From Candidatus Latescibacteria bacterium 4484_181 (lineage in GTDB: Bacteria; Latescibacterota; MVCY01): a stretch of DNA of 7,231 nt. Position 1 is the first letter of the stretch. Every line of letters starts with the position of its first letter. Both the position numbers and the translations under genes were made by a program. Below, piece by piece: positions 1-5,980 of the stretch. The DNA is taken from contig MVCY01000061.1 in the NCBI GenBank assembly GCA_002049985.1, forward strand, positions 1 to 7,231, read 5' to 3'. The notes under the pieces were generated by a model. It was not told the origin of the DNA and did no database searches. It worked only from the letters and a program-made list of their open reading frames with translations.

Positions 1-513
1 TTCGCGATACGGTGCGAAGGGACGTTTGTGCCACAGTTGGATGGATTCAATCGGTTCATAGACAATGGCTGTGCGGTGTTGAACCTGACAGATCGAGAGA
101 TATCGGCTCAGAACAACTGGTGGGGAACTGCCGAGACAGATGCAATTGCCTCTCAAATTCAAGGGCCCGTCAGTTGGAATCTATACCTGAGGATGGATCC
201 TAACGACATGCACCAGGGCTTTCTCCTGGGGCAAAACTTCCCTAATCCTTTCAGTTCCACCACCTGTTTCTGGTACCAAATTCCGCTGATCCGCACCGAT
301 CCTCAGCGGGGCCACCATGTGGTCTTTACCATCTACAATATACTGGGCCAACCGGTCAGAAGGCTCTTTGACGAACAAGTTGCTGCCGGGCCTCACAGTT
401 TAAGCTGGGATGGATCTGACGACACCGGCAGAAAACTGGCCAGTGGAATCTACGTCTATCAACTCAGCACTCAGGGCTTCACAGCCAGCGGGAAGGCAAC
501 CCTGAGCAGGTGA
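1..513 (+). CDS. Secreted beta-helix protein with C-terminal FlgD-like sorting domain (3' end only)
   Basis: The reading frame is open from the first base and ends at TGA 511-513, so 170 C-terminal residues are seen and the start lies outside the window. Residues about 1-60 look like the last coils of a right-handed parallel beta-helix; NNWWGT at 38-43 is a common motif in such repeats. LGQNFPNPFSSTT at 76-88 matches the linker that opens C-terminal sorting domains of exported proteins in Bacteroidetes and relatives. Residues about 106-170 fit a FlgD-type Ig fold: FTIYNILGQPVR, then a WDG turn, then ASGIYVYQL. In known families this tail directs export or surface attachment, often through type IX secretion, so an extracellular or surface location is likely. 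The function of the missing N-terminal part cannot be judged. No partner gene or secretion component is visible nearby. Confidence 0.85.
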   Translation, partial: FAIRCEGTFVPQLDGFNRFIDNGCAVLNLTDREISAQNNWWGTAETDAIASQIQGPVSWNLYLRMDPNDMHQGFLLGQNFPNPFSSTTCFWYQIPLIRTDPQRGHHVVFTIYNILGQPVRRLFDEQVAAGPHSLSWDGSDDTGRKLASGIYVYQLSTQGFTASGKATLSR

Positions 514-516
514 ATT

Positions 517-565
517 CTTTCTGAACAAACTCCCCTCAGCCCCTTAAGGCTGCAGCTTTCTGAAC
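517..565 (+). repeat. Pair of 10-bp direct repeats
   Basis: CTTTCTGAAC occurs at 517-526 and again at 556-565, both in the spacer after the sorting-domain gene. The second copy abuts the palindromic repeat at 567-612. The pair may be a small duplication or a trace of repeat insertion, but it is short enough to be chance. Confidence 0.35.
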
Positions 566-566
566 G

Positions 567-612
567 AAGGTTCCTTCTCCCTGGGGACAGGGACAAGGTG
601 AGGGGGAACCTT
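567..612. repeat. C/G-rich palindromic intergenic repeat, copy A
   Basis: The outer arms AAGGTTCC (567-574) and GGAACCTT (605-612) are exact inverted repeats of 8 bp. Inside them, TCCCTG (578-583) and CAGGGA (588-593) form a second perfect 6-bp stem around a 4-nt loop. Read on the minus strand, the core resembles the widespread bacterial intergenic palindromes of the CCCTCACCCT...CCCTCTCCC type. It matches the element at 3458-3492, which lies in the opposite orientation. It sits between two plus-strand genes and could weakly end transcription of the upstream one, although no proper T-run follows. Confidence 0.7.
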
Positions 613-630
613 TAGTATCCCCTAAAGCAG

Positions 631-638
631 AAAGGAGG
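631..638 (+). promoter_or_regulatory. Strong ribosome binding site fixing a GTG start
   Basis: AAAGGAGG lies 5 nt before GTG at 644. This supports the GTG over the internal ATG at 677, which has no comparable Shine-Dalgarno sequence. Confidence 0.8.
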
Positions 639-643
639 AAAAG

Positions 644-1168
644 GTGCAGAAGCTGGAAGTAGGGTATACTGAGTATATGAAAGAGACGCTCAACGCACTG
701 AACAGCGGTCTTTTGCTGGTTTCAGCAGACAAAGAGGGCAGGCCAAATGTGATGACTATTGGCTGGGGCTCTATTGGAGTGATCTGGGGCAGGCCTATGT
801 TCGTGGTGATGGTACGGCCATCTCGGTTCACCTACGGACTCATCGAACAGAGCGGGGAGTTCACCGTCAATCTCCCTCCCCGGGAGCTGGCGGAGACAGT
901 GGCCTTCTGTGGCTCAGTCTCTGGTAGAGACTGCGACAAATTCAGGGAGAGAGGGCTCACTTCGGTCGCTGCCCGGTCGGTCAAATCCCCTCTTATCGAG
1001 GAATGCCTGGTGCACTATGAATGTAGGGTGGTGCACAAGAACGATGTGCTGCCCAAGGAGCTTTTCACCGACATCGTCTCAGAGTTTTACCCCAGTGGCG
1101 ATTTTCATCGAGTCTACTTCGGGCAGATCACCAGCGTGAGCGCCAGCCCGGAGATAAGTGGGAAGTGA
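644..1168 (+). CDS. Flavin reductase-like FMN-binding split-barrel protein
   Basis: This 174-residue protein fits the flavin reductase-like family, whose members bind FMN in a split beta-barrel, usually as dimers, and pass electrons from NAD(P)H or bound flavin. Seen: a short N-terminal helix, then GLLLVSA at 22-28, GRPNVMTIGWGSIG at 32-45 followed by a W/P turn, RPSRFTYGLI at 58-67 and EFTVNLP at 72-78. These are the usual core strands and the flavin-phosphate loop region. CGSVSGRDCDKF at 89-100 is also typical. The length is normal and the protein should be cytosolic, with no signal peptide or membrane segment. The strong Shine-Dalgarno sequence selects the GTG start. The nearest genes give no substrate: the upstream gene encodes a surface protein and the downstream one is convergent folC. 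Its physiological partner is unknown; a flavin store or NosR-like electron carrier is possible. Confidence 0.85.
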   Translation: MQKLEVGYTEYMKETLNALNSGLLLVSADKEGRPNVMTIGWGSIGVIWGRPMFVVMVRPSRFTYGLIEQSGEFTVNLPPRELAETVAFCGSVSGRDCDKFRERGLTSVAARSVKSPLIEECLVHYECRVVHKNDVLPKELFTDIVSEFYPSGDFHRVYFGQITSVSASPEISGK

Positions 1169-1275
1169 GAAGATTCTGTCGACAAATGGCGTTGTGGACA
1201 TCGCACGAATATTGAATTTCCGCCTGCGGCCACTACTACTAACAATTTCTGTGGGGGACCCTCCAGAGCCCGACT
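1169..1275. other. Convergent intergenic gap without recognised signal
   Basis: This 107-bp gap separates the ends of the flavin-reductase gene (+) and folC (-). CCGCCTGCGG near 1220 can form only a tiny hairpin and no T-run follows it, so no convincing intrinsic terminator is seen for either gene. Confidence 0.5.
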
Positions 1276-2589
1276 CTATCGCCTCCTAAAGCCCTTCTTA
1301 TCTCTGGGCTCCCCATCTGCTTGTAGGTGTTCCAGAATCTCGCCTACAGTAAAGTGGGAACCGGTGACACAGACTAAGTCATCGGCTCTGGCCATCTTTC
1401 TTGCCAGATGATAGGCCTTTACCGTCGAGGGTTCGACCAGGTACTCTGCGCGGACTTTTCTGACCAGGGGGACAAGGGCCTGGGCATCCAAAGCCCTCCC
1501 TGTTTCAGGTTGGGTGGCGACAATCAGGGCTGCATCCGGCAGAAGCAGCTCAAGCATGGCGGGATAGTCCTTATCTGCCATCACGCCGAATACCAGAACC
1601 AACCTGTGGAAAGAGAATATTTCCTCGAGGCTCTTCTGCAGGGCAGCGGCCCCGGCCGGGTTATGGGCCACATCCAGCACGGTTAGGGGATTTCGGGCCA
1701 CTGTCTGCAGCCGCCCCGGCCACTTCACTGATAAAAGCCCCTGGCGCAGGTGTCCATCTGTGATCCTGAAACCCATCTGCCGAAGAATCTCCACCGACCT
1801 GACGGCAAGTACGGCATTGTCAAGCTGATGTCTGCCCACCAGAGGTATCTGAAGCTGTCGGTAACAACCATCCCCAGAGCCATATGAGAAAACTGTCCCC
1901 TCCGGCGACAAGCATTCCTCTTTGCACTCCACCTCATCTCCCACCCAATGGAACTTAGCCTGTTTAAATCGGGAGAACTCTTTGATCACCTGCAGGGCTT
2001 TGGGATCCATCTGGCCACAGAGCACTTCGCCCTTTTCTTTCACAATCCCTGCCTTCTCCTTTGCTATCTCTGAGATGGTGTCGCCCAGATACTGGCAGTG
2101 CTCCAGGGAGACATTAGTAATTACCGACAGAATCGGGGTTACCACATTGGTAGCATCCAGTCTGCCCCCCATCCCGGTCTCCAGCACGGCAATATCAACC
2201 TTTTGAGCGGCGAAATACCATATCGCCATGGCGGTGGCAGTCTCAAAGAAGGTGCACTTGAGCTGCTGTATTGGAGACTTCATCAAGCGGACAAATTCTG
2301 TCACCTGGTCTGTGCCAATCTGTTGGCCCGAAACCTGAATGCGCTCTGTAAACCGAAACAGATGGGGGGAGGTGAAAAGCCCAGTCCTGTAGCCTGCCTG
2401 GCGGAGGATTGACTCAATCTGGGCAGCAGTGGAACCCTTGCCGTTGGTGCCAGCAATGTGGATAAAATCCATCTGCTGCTGAGGATTGCCCAGTTCTGAT
2501 AGCAGAGCGGCAATTTTCCTTAAGCCCAGCTTAATGCCAAATTTCTGCAGGTTGTAGAGAAAAAGGAGGGCCTGTTGATAGGTGAGCAT
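1276..2589 (-). CDS. folC: Bifunctional folylpolyglutamate synthase / dihydrofolate synthase
   Basis: FolC is an ATP-dependent Mur-ligase-type enzyme. It adds glutamate to dihydropteroate and/or lengthens the glutamate tail of folates in the cytosol. The 437-residue length is normal. Seen: P-loop AGTNGKGST at 46-54, SPH at 74-76, ETGMGGRLDATN at 137-148, KEKAGI at 178-183 (the Lys region that is carbamylated in Mur-like ligases), WPGRLQ at 290-295, DVAHNP at 306-311 and GVMADKD at 335-341. Both the ATPase core and the C-terminal Rossmann-like domain are therefore complete. Its ATG directly follows the TAG stop of accD with no spacer and no clear Shine-Dalgarno sequence, so it is probably translated by coupling. 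The accD-folC order is conserved in many bacteria. Whether it has both activities or only one cannot be told from motifs alone. Confidence 0.96.
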   Translation of the reverse strand: MLTYQQALLFLYNLQKFGIKLGLRKIAALLSELGNPQQQMDFIHIAGTNGKGSTAAQIESILRQAGYRTGLFTSPHLFRFTERIQVSGQQIGTDQVTEFVRLMKSPIQQLKCTFFETATAMAIWYFAAQKVDIAVLETGMGGRLDATNVVTPILSVITNVSLEHCQYLGDTISEIAKEKAGIVKEKGEVLCGQMDPKALQVIKEFSRFKQAKFHWVGDEVECKEECLSPEGTVFSYGSGDGCYRQLQIPLVGRHQLDNAVLAVRSVEILRQMGFRITDGHLRQGLLSVKWPGRLQTVARNPLTVLDVAHNPAGAAALQKSLEEIFSFHRLVLVFGVMADKDYPAMLELLLPDAALIVATQPETGRALDAQALVPLVRKVRAEYLVEPSTVKAYHLARKMARADDLVCVTGSHFTVGEILEHLQADGEPRDKKGFRRR

Positions 2590-3426
2590 CTATGTAAGCA
2601 GTTCGATCAGGTTGGTGAGAGTTGATTTGAGGTCCTTCCGGTGGACAACCATATCTAAGAAGCCGTGTTCGAGCACAACTTCTGCTGGCTGAAAACCAGG
2701 CGGCATCTCCTGTCCGGTGGTTTCTTTGGTCACTCGAGGACCACTGAAGCGTATCAACGTCTTCGGCTCGGCTATTATCACATCCCCCAGCGAGGCGAAG
2801 CTTGCCAGCACGCCCGCAGTGCAAGGGTTGACCAAAACTGAAATGTAGAGCAGTCCGTGTTGCGAGAGGCGAAATAGATTGGCCGAAGTCTTCGCCATCT
2901 GCATCAGCGAGATAGCACCCTCCTGCATACGGGCACCGCCAGAGGTAGAGACTATAACCAGAGGAATCCTCCTGTCTATGGCAGTGTTTATCAGCCTGAC
3001 CACCTTCTCGCCAACCACCGAGCCCATGCTTCCTCCGATAAAACTGAAATTCATCACTCCTAAGGCCAGTGGATGGCCATTTATTTCTCCCACACCAGTC
3101 TGAATAGCCGAATTCTGCCCTGTCCTCTTTATATGGTCCTTCAGTCGATCGGTATAGCGCTTAATATCCCTGAACTTAAGAGGATCTATTGAGGTCATTT
3201 CCGCATTCGTCTCCTGGAAGCTGCCTTCATCGACCAGTATATTGATGTACTCTTTGCTGCTGATGCGAAAATGGTGATCACACTTCGGACAAACTCGCAG
3301 GTTTTTTTCCAACCCTTTCTGGTAGAGGAGTTCTCCGCAGCCATCGCATTTTATCCACACCCCATCGGGAAGTTCTCTCTTCTTTATGGTTCGGAGTCCC
3401 GATTTCATCCTCTCAAACCAGTTCAT
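2590..3426 (-). CDS. accD: Acetyl-CoA carboxylase carboxyltransferase subunit beta
   Basis: AccD pairs with AccA to form the carboxyltransferase that moves CO2 from carboxybiotin to acetyl-CoA, giving malonyl-CoA for fatty acid synthesis. The 278 residues are near the usual length. Seen: an N-terminal four-Cys zinc finger with C27, C30, C46 and C49; GGSMGSVVGEK at 131-141; SGGARMQEG at 162-170 (the glycine-rich active-site loop); and EHGFLDMVVHRK at 253-264. Some normally invariant stretches differ. PCTAGV at 201-206 replaces the common PTTGGV, and LIRFSGPRV at 224-232 replaces the common LIGFAGPRV. The frame is intact and the zinc finger complete, so I treat it as functional but divergent. 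An AGGAGG site precedes the ATG. bioY lies upstream and folC immediately downstream, so biotin supply and carboxylase may be expressed together. accA, accB and accC are not in the window. Confidence 0.96.
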   Translation of the reverse strand: MNWFERMKSGLRTIKKRELPDGVWIKCDGCGELLYQKGLEKNLRVCPKCDHHFRISSKEYINILVDEGSFQETNAEMTSIDPLKFRDIKRYTDRLKDHIKRTGQNSAIQTGVGEINGHPLALGVMNFSFIGGSMGSVVGEKVVRLINTAIDRRIPLVIVSTSGGARMQEGAISLMQMAKTSANLFRLSQHGLLYISVLVNPCTAGVLASFASLGDVIIAEPKTLIRFSGPRVTKETTGQEMPPGFQPAEVVLEHGFLDMVVHRKDLKSTLTNLIELLT

Positions 3427-3435
3427 TTCCTTTTG

Positions 3436-3441
3436 CCTCCT
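3436..3441 (-). promoter_or_regulatory. accD ribosome binding site
   Basis: AGGAGG on the minus strand stands 9 nt before the accD ATG at 3426. It fixes the start and shows accD can be translated independently of bioY, which ends 139 bp upstream. Confidence 0.8.
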
Positions 3442-3457
3442 GTATTATGTTTATTTT

Positions 3458-3492
3458 CCCCTCGCCCTATCCCTCTGCCCAGAGGGGAGAGG
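3458..3492. repeat. C/G-rich palindromic intergenic repeat, copy B
   Basis: CCCTCT (3471-3476) and AGAGGG (3481-3486) form a perfect 6-bp stem with loop GCCC. The stem is preceded by CCCCTCGCCCTAT. The first 23 bases agree at about 18 positions with the minus strand of copy A at 573-605. Both resemble dispersed palindromes found between genes in many bacterial genomes. This copy lies in the bioY-accD spacer and would be transcribed with the operon, where it could act in mRNA processing or attenuation; that role is inference. Confidence 0.7.
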
Positions 3493-3504
3493 CCGGTTTT
3501 GCTC

Positions 3505-3537
3505 AACCTCCGGCAGGTTTGGGGCCTGCTGGAGGTT
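3505..3537. repeat. Long hairpin with 13-nt arms between bioY and accD
   Basis: The arms AACCTCCGGCAGG (3505-3517) and CCTGCTGGAGGTT (3525-3537) are complementary at 12 of 13 positions around a 7-nt loop. The odd pair is a G-U wobble if the plus strand is transcribed and an A-C mismatch if the minus strand is. There is no T-run on the minus-strand side, so it is not a standard intrinsic terminator for bioY. It could be a processing or attenuation hairpin, or part of the same repeat region as copy B. Confidence 0.6.
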
Positions 3538-3565
3538 TCTTATCAAATTGCCTACCCGGGGCAAG

Positions 3566-4117
3566 TTAGCCTGCCAGGGGCAATCGGTTTTTGACCTTGA
3601 CAGTGATGAAGGCAGCTATGGCTGCCTTTGCCACATCTCCGGGCAGGAATATCAGACATCCCACCAGAAGGGCGTTCTGAAAGGAGCACGGCCTGCCTGC
3701 TATCAGATTAAGGTTGAGGTAAAGGTAGACCACTCCGGGCAGGTAAATGATGACCAGTCCAGCAAGCATTTTCAGGAATATGTTCAGAAAGCTAGGCGTG
3801 TGGGTTTTTTGAGTAAAAACCCCAATGGAGTAGGCGGCAAACACAAACCCGATTATGTAACCGAAAGTGGGCATAAGGATACTGGCGGGTCCGGCGGCGC
3901 CACCGGCAAAGACGGGCAAGCCTGCCAGCCCCAGACCGAGATAGACAACCTGGCTCAAGGCTCCCAGGCGAGCCCCTAAAAGTGCACCCCCCAGGAAGAC
4001 AAACAGCACCTGCAAGGTGAAAGGAACATAGGGAAGAGGAATCCTGACAAATGCCCCAACAGTAGTTAGTCCAGCCATCAGCCCCACCGAAGCCACCGTC
4101 TGTGCTGCAGATGTCAA
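3566..4117 (-). CDS. bioY: BioY-family biotin transporter substrate-binding subunit
   Basis: BioY is the membrane S component of energy-coupling factor biotin importers. It binds biotin and works alone or with shared EcfA/EcfT modules. The 183-residue protein is of family length and very hydrophobic, with about six membrane segments. Seen: VPFTLQVLFVFLGGALLG at 31-48, RLGALSQVVYLGLG at 50-63 and GLPVFAGG at 66-73, all hallmark BioY stretches, plus FLPGDVAKAAIAAF at 157-170. Asp161 and Lys164 in that last helix fit the Asp/Lys pair reported to contact biotin in BioY structures. The start is TTG, supported by AAGGAGAG upstream. No ECF ATPase or transmembrane partner is encoded nearby. It sits 35 bp after the anti-sigma gene and 139 bp before accD, a sensible place for supplying the carboxylase cofactor. 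No BirA operator was recognised. Confidence 0.93.
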   Translation of the reverse strand: MTSAAQTVASVGLMAGLTTVGAFVRIPLPYVPFTLQVLFVFLGGALLGARLGALSQVVYLGLGLAGLPVFAGGAAGPASILMPTFGYIIGFVFAAYSIGVFTQKTHTPSFLNIFLKMLAGLVIIYLPGVVYLYLNLNLIAGRPCSFQNALLVGCLIFLPGDVAKAAIAAFITVKVKNRLPLAG

Positions 4118-4122
4118 CTACT

Positions 4123-4130
4123 CTCTCCTT
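4123..4130 (-). promoter_or_regulatory. Ribosome binding site supporting the bioY TTG start
   Basis: AAGGAGAG on the minus strand ends 5 nt before TTG at 4117. No ATG offers a better start, so the rare TTG codon is preferred. Confidence 0.75.
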
Positions 4131-4152
4131 GGTATCACTCTAAGAAGACACC

Positions 4153-4380
4153 CTATAGAGTTTCTTTCTGTAGCTTCTCGGACAAAAGGCTGACGAAATT
4201 CTCTGGCGGCTCAACAGGTCCTAACCCCCTCAAAATGCCAGTTATAGCCTCAAGCCTGTGCAACTTCCTAGCACAGGAAGAACAACGGGCCAGATGCTCC
4301 TCCACCTTGTCCTTCAGTTCTCCTTCCAGTTCTCCCTCCAAATAGCGGGAGAGATATCTTTCCAGGCGTTTGCACTCCAT
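4153..4380 (-). CDS. Small soluble zinc-finger anti-sigma factor (zf-HC2 type)
   Basis: This 75-residue protein matches the N-terminal zinc-binding anti-sigma domain that holds ECF sigma factors inactive. Seen: Cys3 near the start and H29-x3-C33-x2-C36, giving the usual HxxxCxxC site plus an early Cys, within an otherwise charged helical protein. There is no membrane segment or extracellular sensor domain, so it would be a cytosolic, RsrA-like regulator, possibly responding to redox state or zinc. The ATG lies 3 nt after the TAA of the sigma gene, the normal coupled arrangement for a sigma/anti-sigma pair. The signal it senses cannot be inferred. It is intact although the sigma gene next to it is broken as read, so it may have no local target. 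Confidence 0.85.
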   Translation of the reverse strand: MECKRLERYLSRYLEGELEGELKDKVEEHLARCSSCARKLHRLEAITGILRGLGPVEPPENFVSLLSEKLQKETL

Positions 4381-4383
4381 CCT

Positions 4384-4800
4384 TTACCCTATGCGATCTA
4401 TAATCTGCTCCAGTTTGTTCTGAAGTTGAAGTCTGCCCCGATTCACTCTCGATTTAACTGTACCCACTGGGCAACCAACAATCTGGGCAATCTCCTCGTA
4501 AGGCAACCCCTCAATATCTCGTAAGATCACAGCTTCGCGGTACTTTGGCGGCAAAGCCTCGATAGCCTGCTGGATGTGCCTTTCTATTGCCTTCTTCTCG
4601 GCGCAATCTCTGCCAAGATATCTTGGTCAGTCTCCTTGTTAATGGGGATAAGGTGCCATCTTTTTCTGTGCCGCAGTTCGCTCTTGGCGAGGTTACCTGC
4701 TATGGTGAATATCCAGGTAGAAAGATTGATTTATACCAGCCAAATGGTTCTGCCTCGATAACCTTCTCAAATGCCGGATGGAGCGCTTCACTCTGATAGA
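4384..4800 (-). pseudogene. ECF-type RNA polymerase sigma factor, frameshifted and 5'-incomplete
   Basis: Three minus-strand frames together give an ECF sigma factor. Region 4 is clear at 4384-4626: ALPPKYREAVILRDIEGLPY, then EEIAQIVGCPVGTVKSRVNR, ending at TAA 4384-4386. Region 2.3-2.4 is in a second frame at about 4602-4721: STWIFTIAGNLAKSELRHRK. Further upstream, AFEKVIEAEPFGWYKSI (about 4724-4774) fits region 2.2-2.3 spacing in a third frame. Adding one base near 4599-4602 (GCG-CCG-AG to GCG-CCC-GAG) and one in the T-run at 4721-4723 joins all three into a continuous reading. Farther upstream, region 2.1 is not recognisable and no start codon follows the TAGGAG site at 4809-4814. It would direct transcription of target promoters and be held by the downstream anti-sigma factor. 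It is either a real decaying gene or affected by sequence errors. The 5' limit is approximate. Confidence 0.8.
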
Positions 4801-4808
4801 AAGCTAAA

Positions 4809-4849
4809 CTCCTAACTTCAAAGATAAGCGAATCTTTTCAAGAAATCAA
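4809..4849 (-). promoter_or_regulatory. Candidate sigma-70-type promoter and ribosome site ahead of the broken sigma gene
   Basis: On the minus strand TTGATT (4844-4849) and TATCTT (4821-4826) are spaced by exactly 17 bp in an AT-rich stretch after aroE. TAGGAG (4809-4814) follows as a possible Shine-Dalgarno site. The -10 box matches the consensus at four of six positions. The promoter would drive the sigma, anti-sigma and perhaps bioY genes. Confidence 0.4.
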
Positions 4850-4928
4850 GACTTTTCCAGCAGCTAAAACTCACGAATGTAATTATAAGGTGTCTATTTC
4901 GCCGAAACCTTTACCCTTCAGCAGATAC

Positions 4929-5822
4929 TTAAAATTGGCCGAGGGCTGACGGCTGTGGCGCTAACTCCATAACCGCCTCTTTCATCACTTTCACGGGTGC
5001 TCTTCTTTGCGTCCAGATCTCAAGTGACTTTGCCCCCTGGTAGACCAGCATATCCAGCCCGTTGAAGCACTTCGCCCCCTGGGAACGGGCCAGTCTCATG
5101 AGCTTTGTCTCCTTAGGGTTGTAGATGGTGTCGACGAGCGTTAATCGGGGGTGAAAGACAGAAGAGACTTCGATAGGCGAACAGTTCACATTGGGATACA
5201 TCCCTACTGGAGTGGCATTAATAAGCAGACCAGCTTCTCTCAGTTCAACTCGGGCGGTTTCTGTCTCCAGCTTCCTCCCTTTGATTCGGGTTTTTCCTTT
5301 GGCCATATTTTCCATTTCGGCAGCCAATCTCTCTGCCTTTTGCACGGTTCGGTTCAGGATTACAATATTTCTGACATCGGTGACGGTGGTCAGAGCATAC
5401 ACAATGCCCCTGGCGGCACCTCCAGCACCCAATACCACCACTTTCTCCGGCAGTTTCTCCAAGCCCACACCGAGTCGTAGTGCTGCTAAGATGCCTTCCA
5501 CATCAGTGTTGTAGCCCTCCAGCCTTCCCCCTTCATTAGAAATGGTATTCACTGCCCTGACGGCTGAGGCTTCAGGGGAGACCCAATCCAGAAGCCTCAC
5601 CACCGCCTGTTTATGTGGCACAGTCACATTAAGCCCTCTGATACCAAGTCCTCGCATTCCCTGTATGGCCTTCGCTAAATCTTCGGGTGCTACTTGAAAG
5701 GGCAGGTAGCACCAGTTTATTCCTAAGCTCTGAATAGCTGCATTATGCATCTGTGGGGAGAGCGAGTGAGCAACGGGATAACCGATCACCCCAACGACAG
5801 TGGTTTTACTGTCGATTCGCAT
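4929..5822 (-). CDS. aroE: Shikimate dehydrogenase (NADP+)
   Basis: AroE reduces 3-dehydroshikimate to shikimate with NADPH, the fourth step of the chorismate pathway, in the cytosol. The 297 residues are slightly longer than many AroE proteins. Seen: GYPVAHSLSP at 14-23 (shikimate-binding Ser motif), NVTVPHK at 65-71 with the catalytic Lys71, AVNT at 90-93, and NTD at 105-107 with the catalytic Asp107. The NADP-binding part shows GAGGAARG at 132-139 and NRT at 157-159, the latter typical of NADP preference. NATPVGM at 202-208, DTIYNP at 231-236 and GLDMLVYQGA at 255-264 complete the fold. AAAGGA 6 nt upstream supports the ATG. It follows aroA on the same strand after a 158-bp spacer, so the two probably share a pathway unit. 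Everything needed for activity is present. Confidence 0.97.
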   Translation of the reverse strand: MRIDSKTTVVGVIGYPVAHSLSPQMHNAAIQSLGINWCYLPFQVAPEDLAKAIQGMRGLGIRGLNVTVPHKQAVVRLLDWVSPEASAVRAVNTISNEGGRLEGYNTDVEGILAALRLGVGLEKLPEKVVVLGAGGAARGIVYALTTVTDVRNIVILNRTVQKAERLAAEMENMAKGKTRIKGRKLETETARVELREAGLLINATPVGMYPNVNCSPIEVSSVFHPRLTLVDTIYNPKETKLMRLARSQGAKCFNGLDMLVYQGAKSLEIWTQRRAPVKVMKEAVMELAPQPSALGQF

Positions 5823-5980
5823 CTTTGGTCCTTTCGTGACATTACCAAAACGCCAACCACAGATACCTGAGCCTGAGAGGTGTCAGAGCCCGCAGAGAGA
5901 AATCCTGGAAGTTTAGACATCCCTCTTTGTCTTCGGCACCTCTCGGTCTCCTCTGGGCCTTTCGCATACAATCCTCGGAA
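5823..5980 (-). other. aroA-aroE spacer with an 8-bp inverted repeat
   Basis: This 158-bp stretch has no convincing gene. GAGAGGTG at 5875-5882 and CACCTCTC at 5937-5944 are exact inverted repeats 54 nt apart and could pair in the mRNA. No T-run or known riboswitch pattern was recognised. The aroE ribosome site (AAAGGA, 5829-5834) lies at its end. Confidence 0.35.

Noticed and set aside
3386..3979. Long plus-strand open frame across the bioY-accD region
   Set aside because: It runs antisense to bioY, which has clear family motifs and a ribosome site. The antisense product has no recognisable domain and passes through the repeats.
4597..4726. Programmed ribosomal frameshifting in the sigma gene
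   Set aside because: Both breaks could formally be read by a -1 shift, but neither site is a standard slippery heptamer and no obvious downstream stimulator is seen. Two programmed shifts in one short sigma gene would be unprecedented to my knowledge.
4576..4796. Plus-strand open frames opposite the sigma gene
   Set aside because: They are antisense to recognisable sigma-factor coding sequence, have no matching protein features and are best explained as shadows.
4882..4887. Perfect TATAAT -10 box on the minus strand after aroE
   Set aside because: No acceptable -35 box lies 16-18 bp upstream, and such hexamers are common in AT-rich gaps. The pair at 4821-4849 is better spaced.
5786..5971. 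Small 61-residue minus-strand reading frame between aroA and aroE
   Set aside because: It overlaps the start of aroE in another frame, has no recognisable domain and an unremarkable composition, and its ribosome site is weak. It is most likely non-coding.
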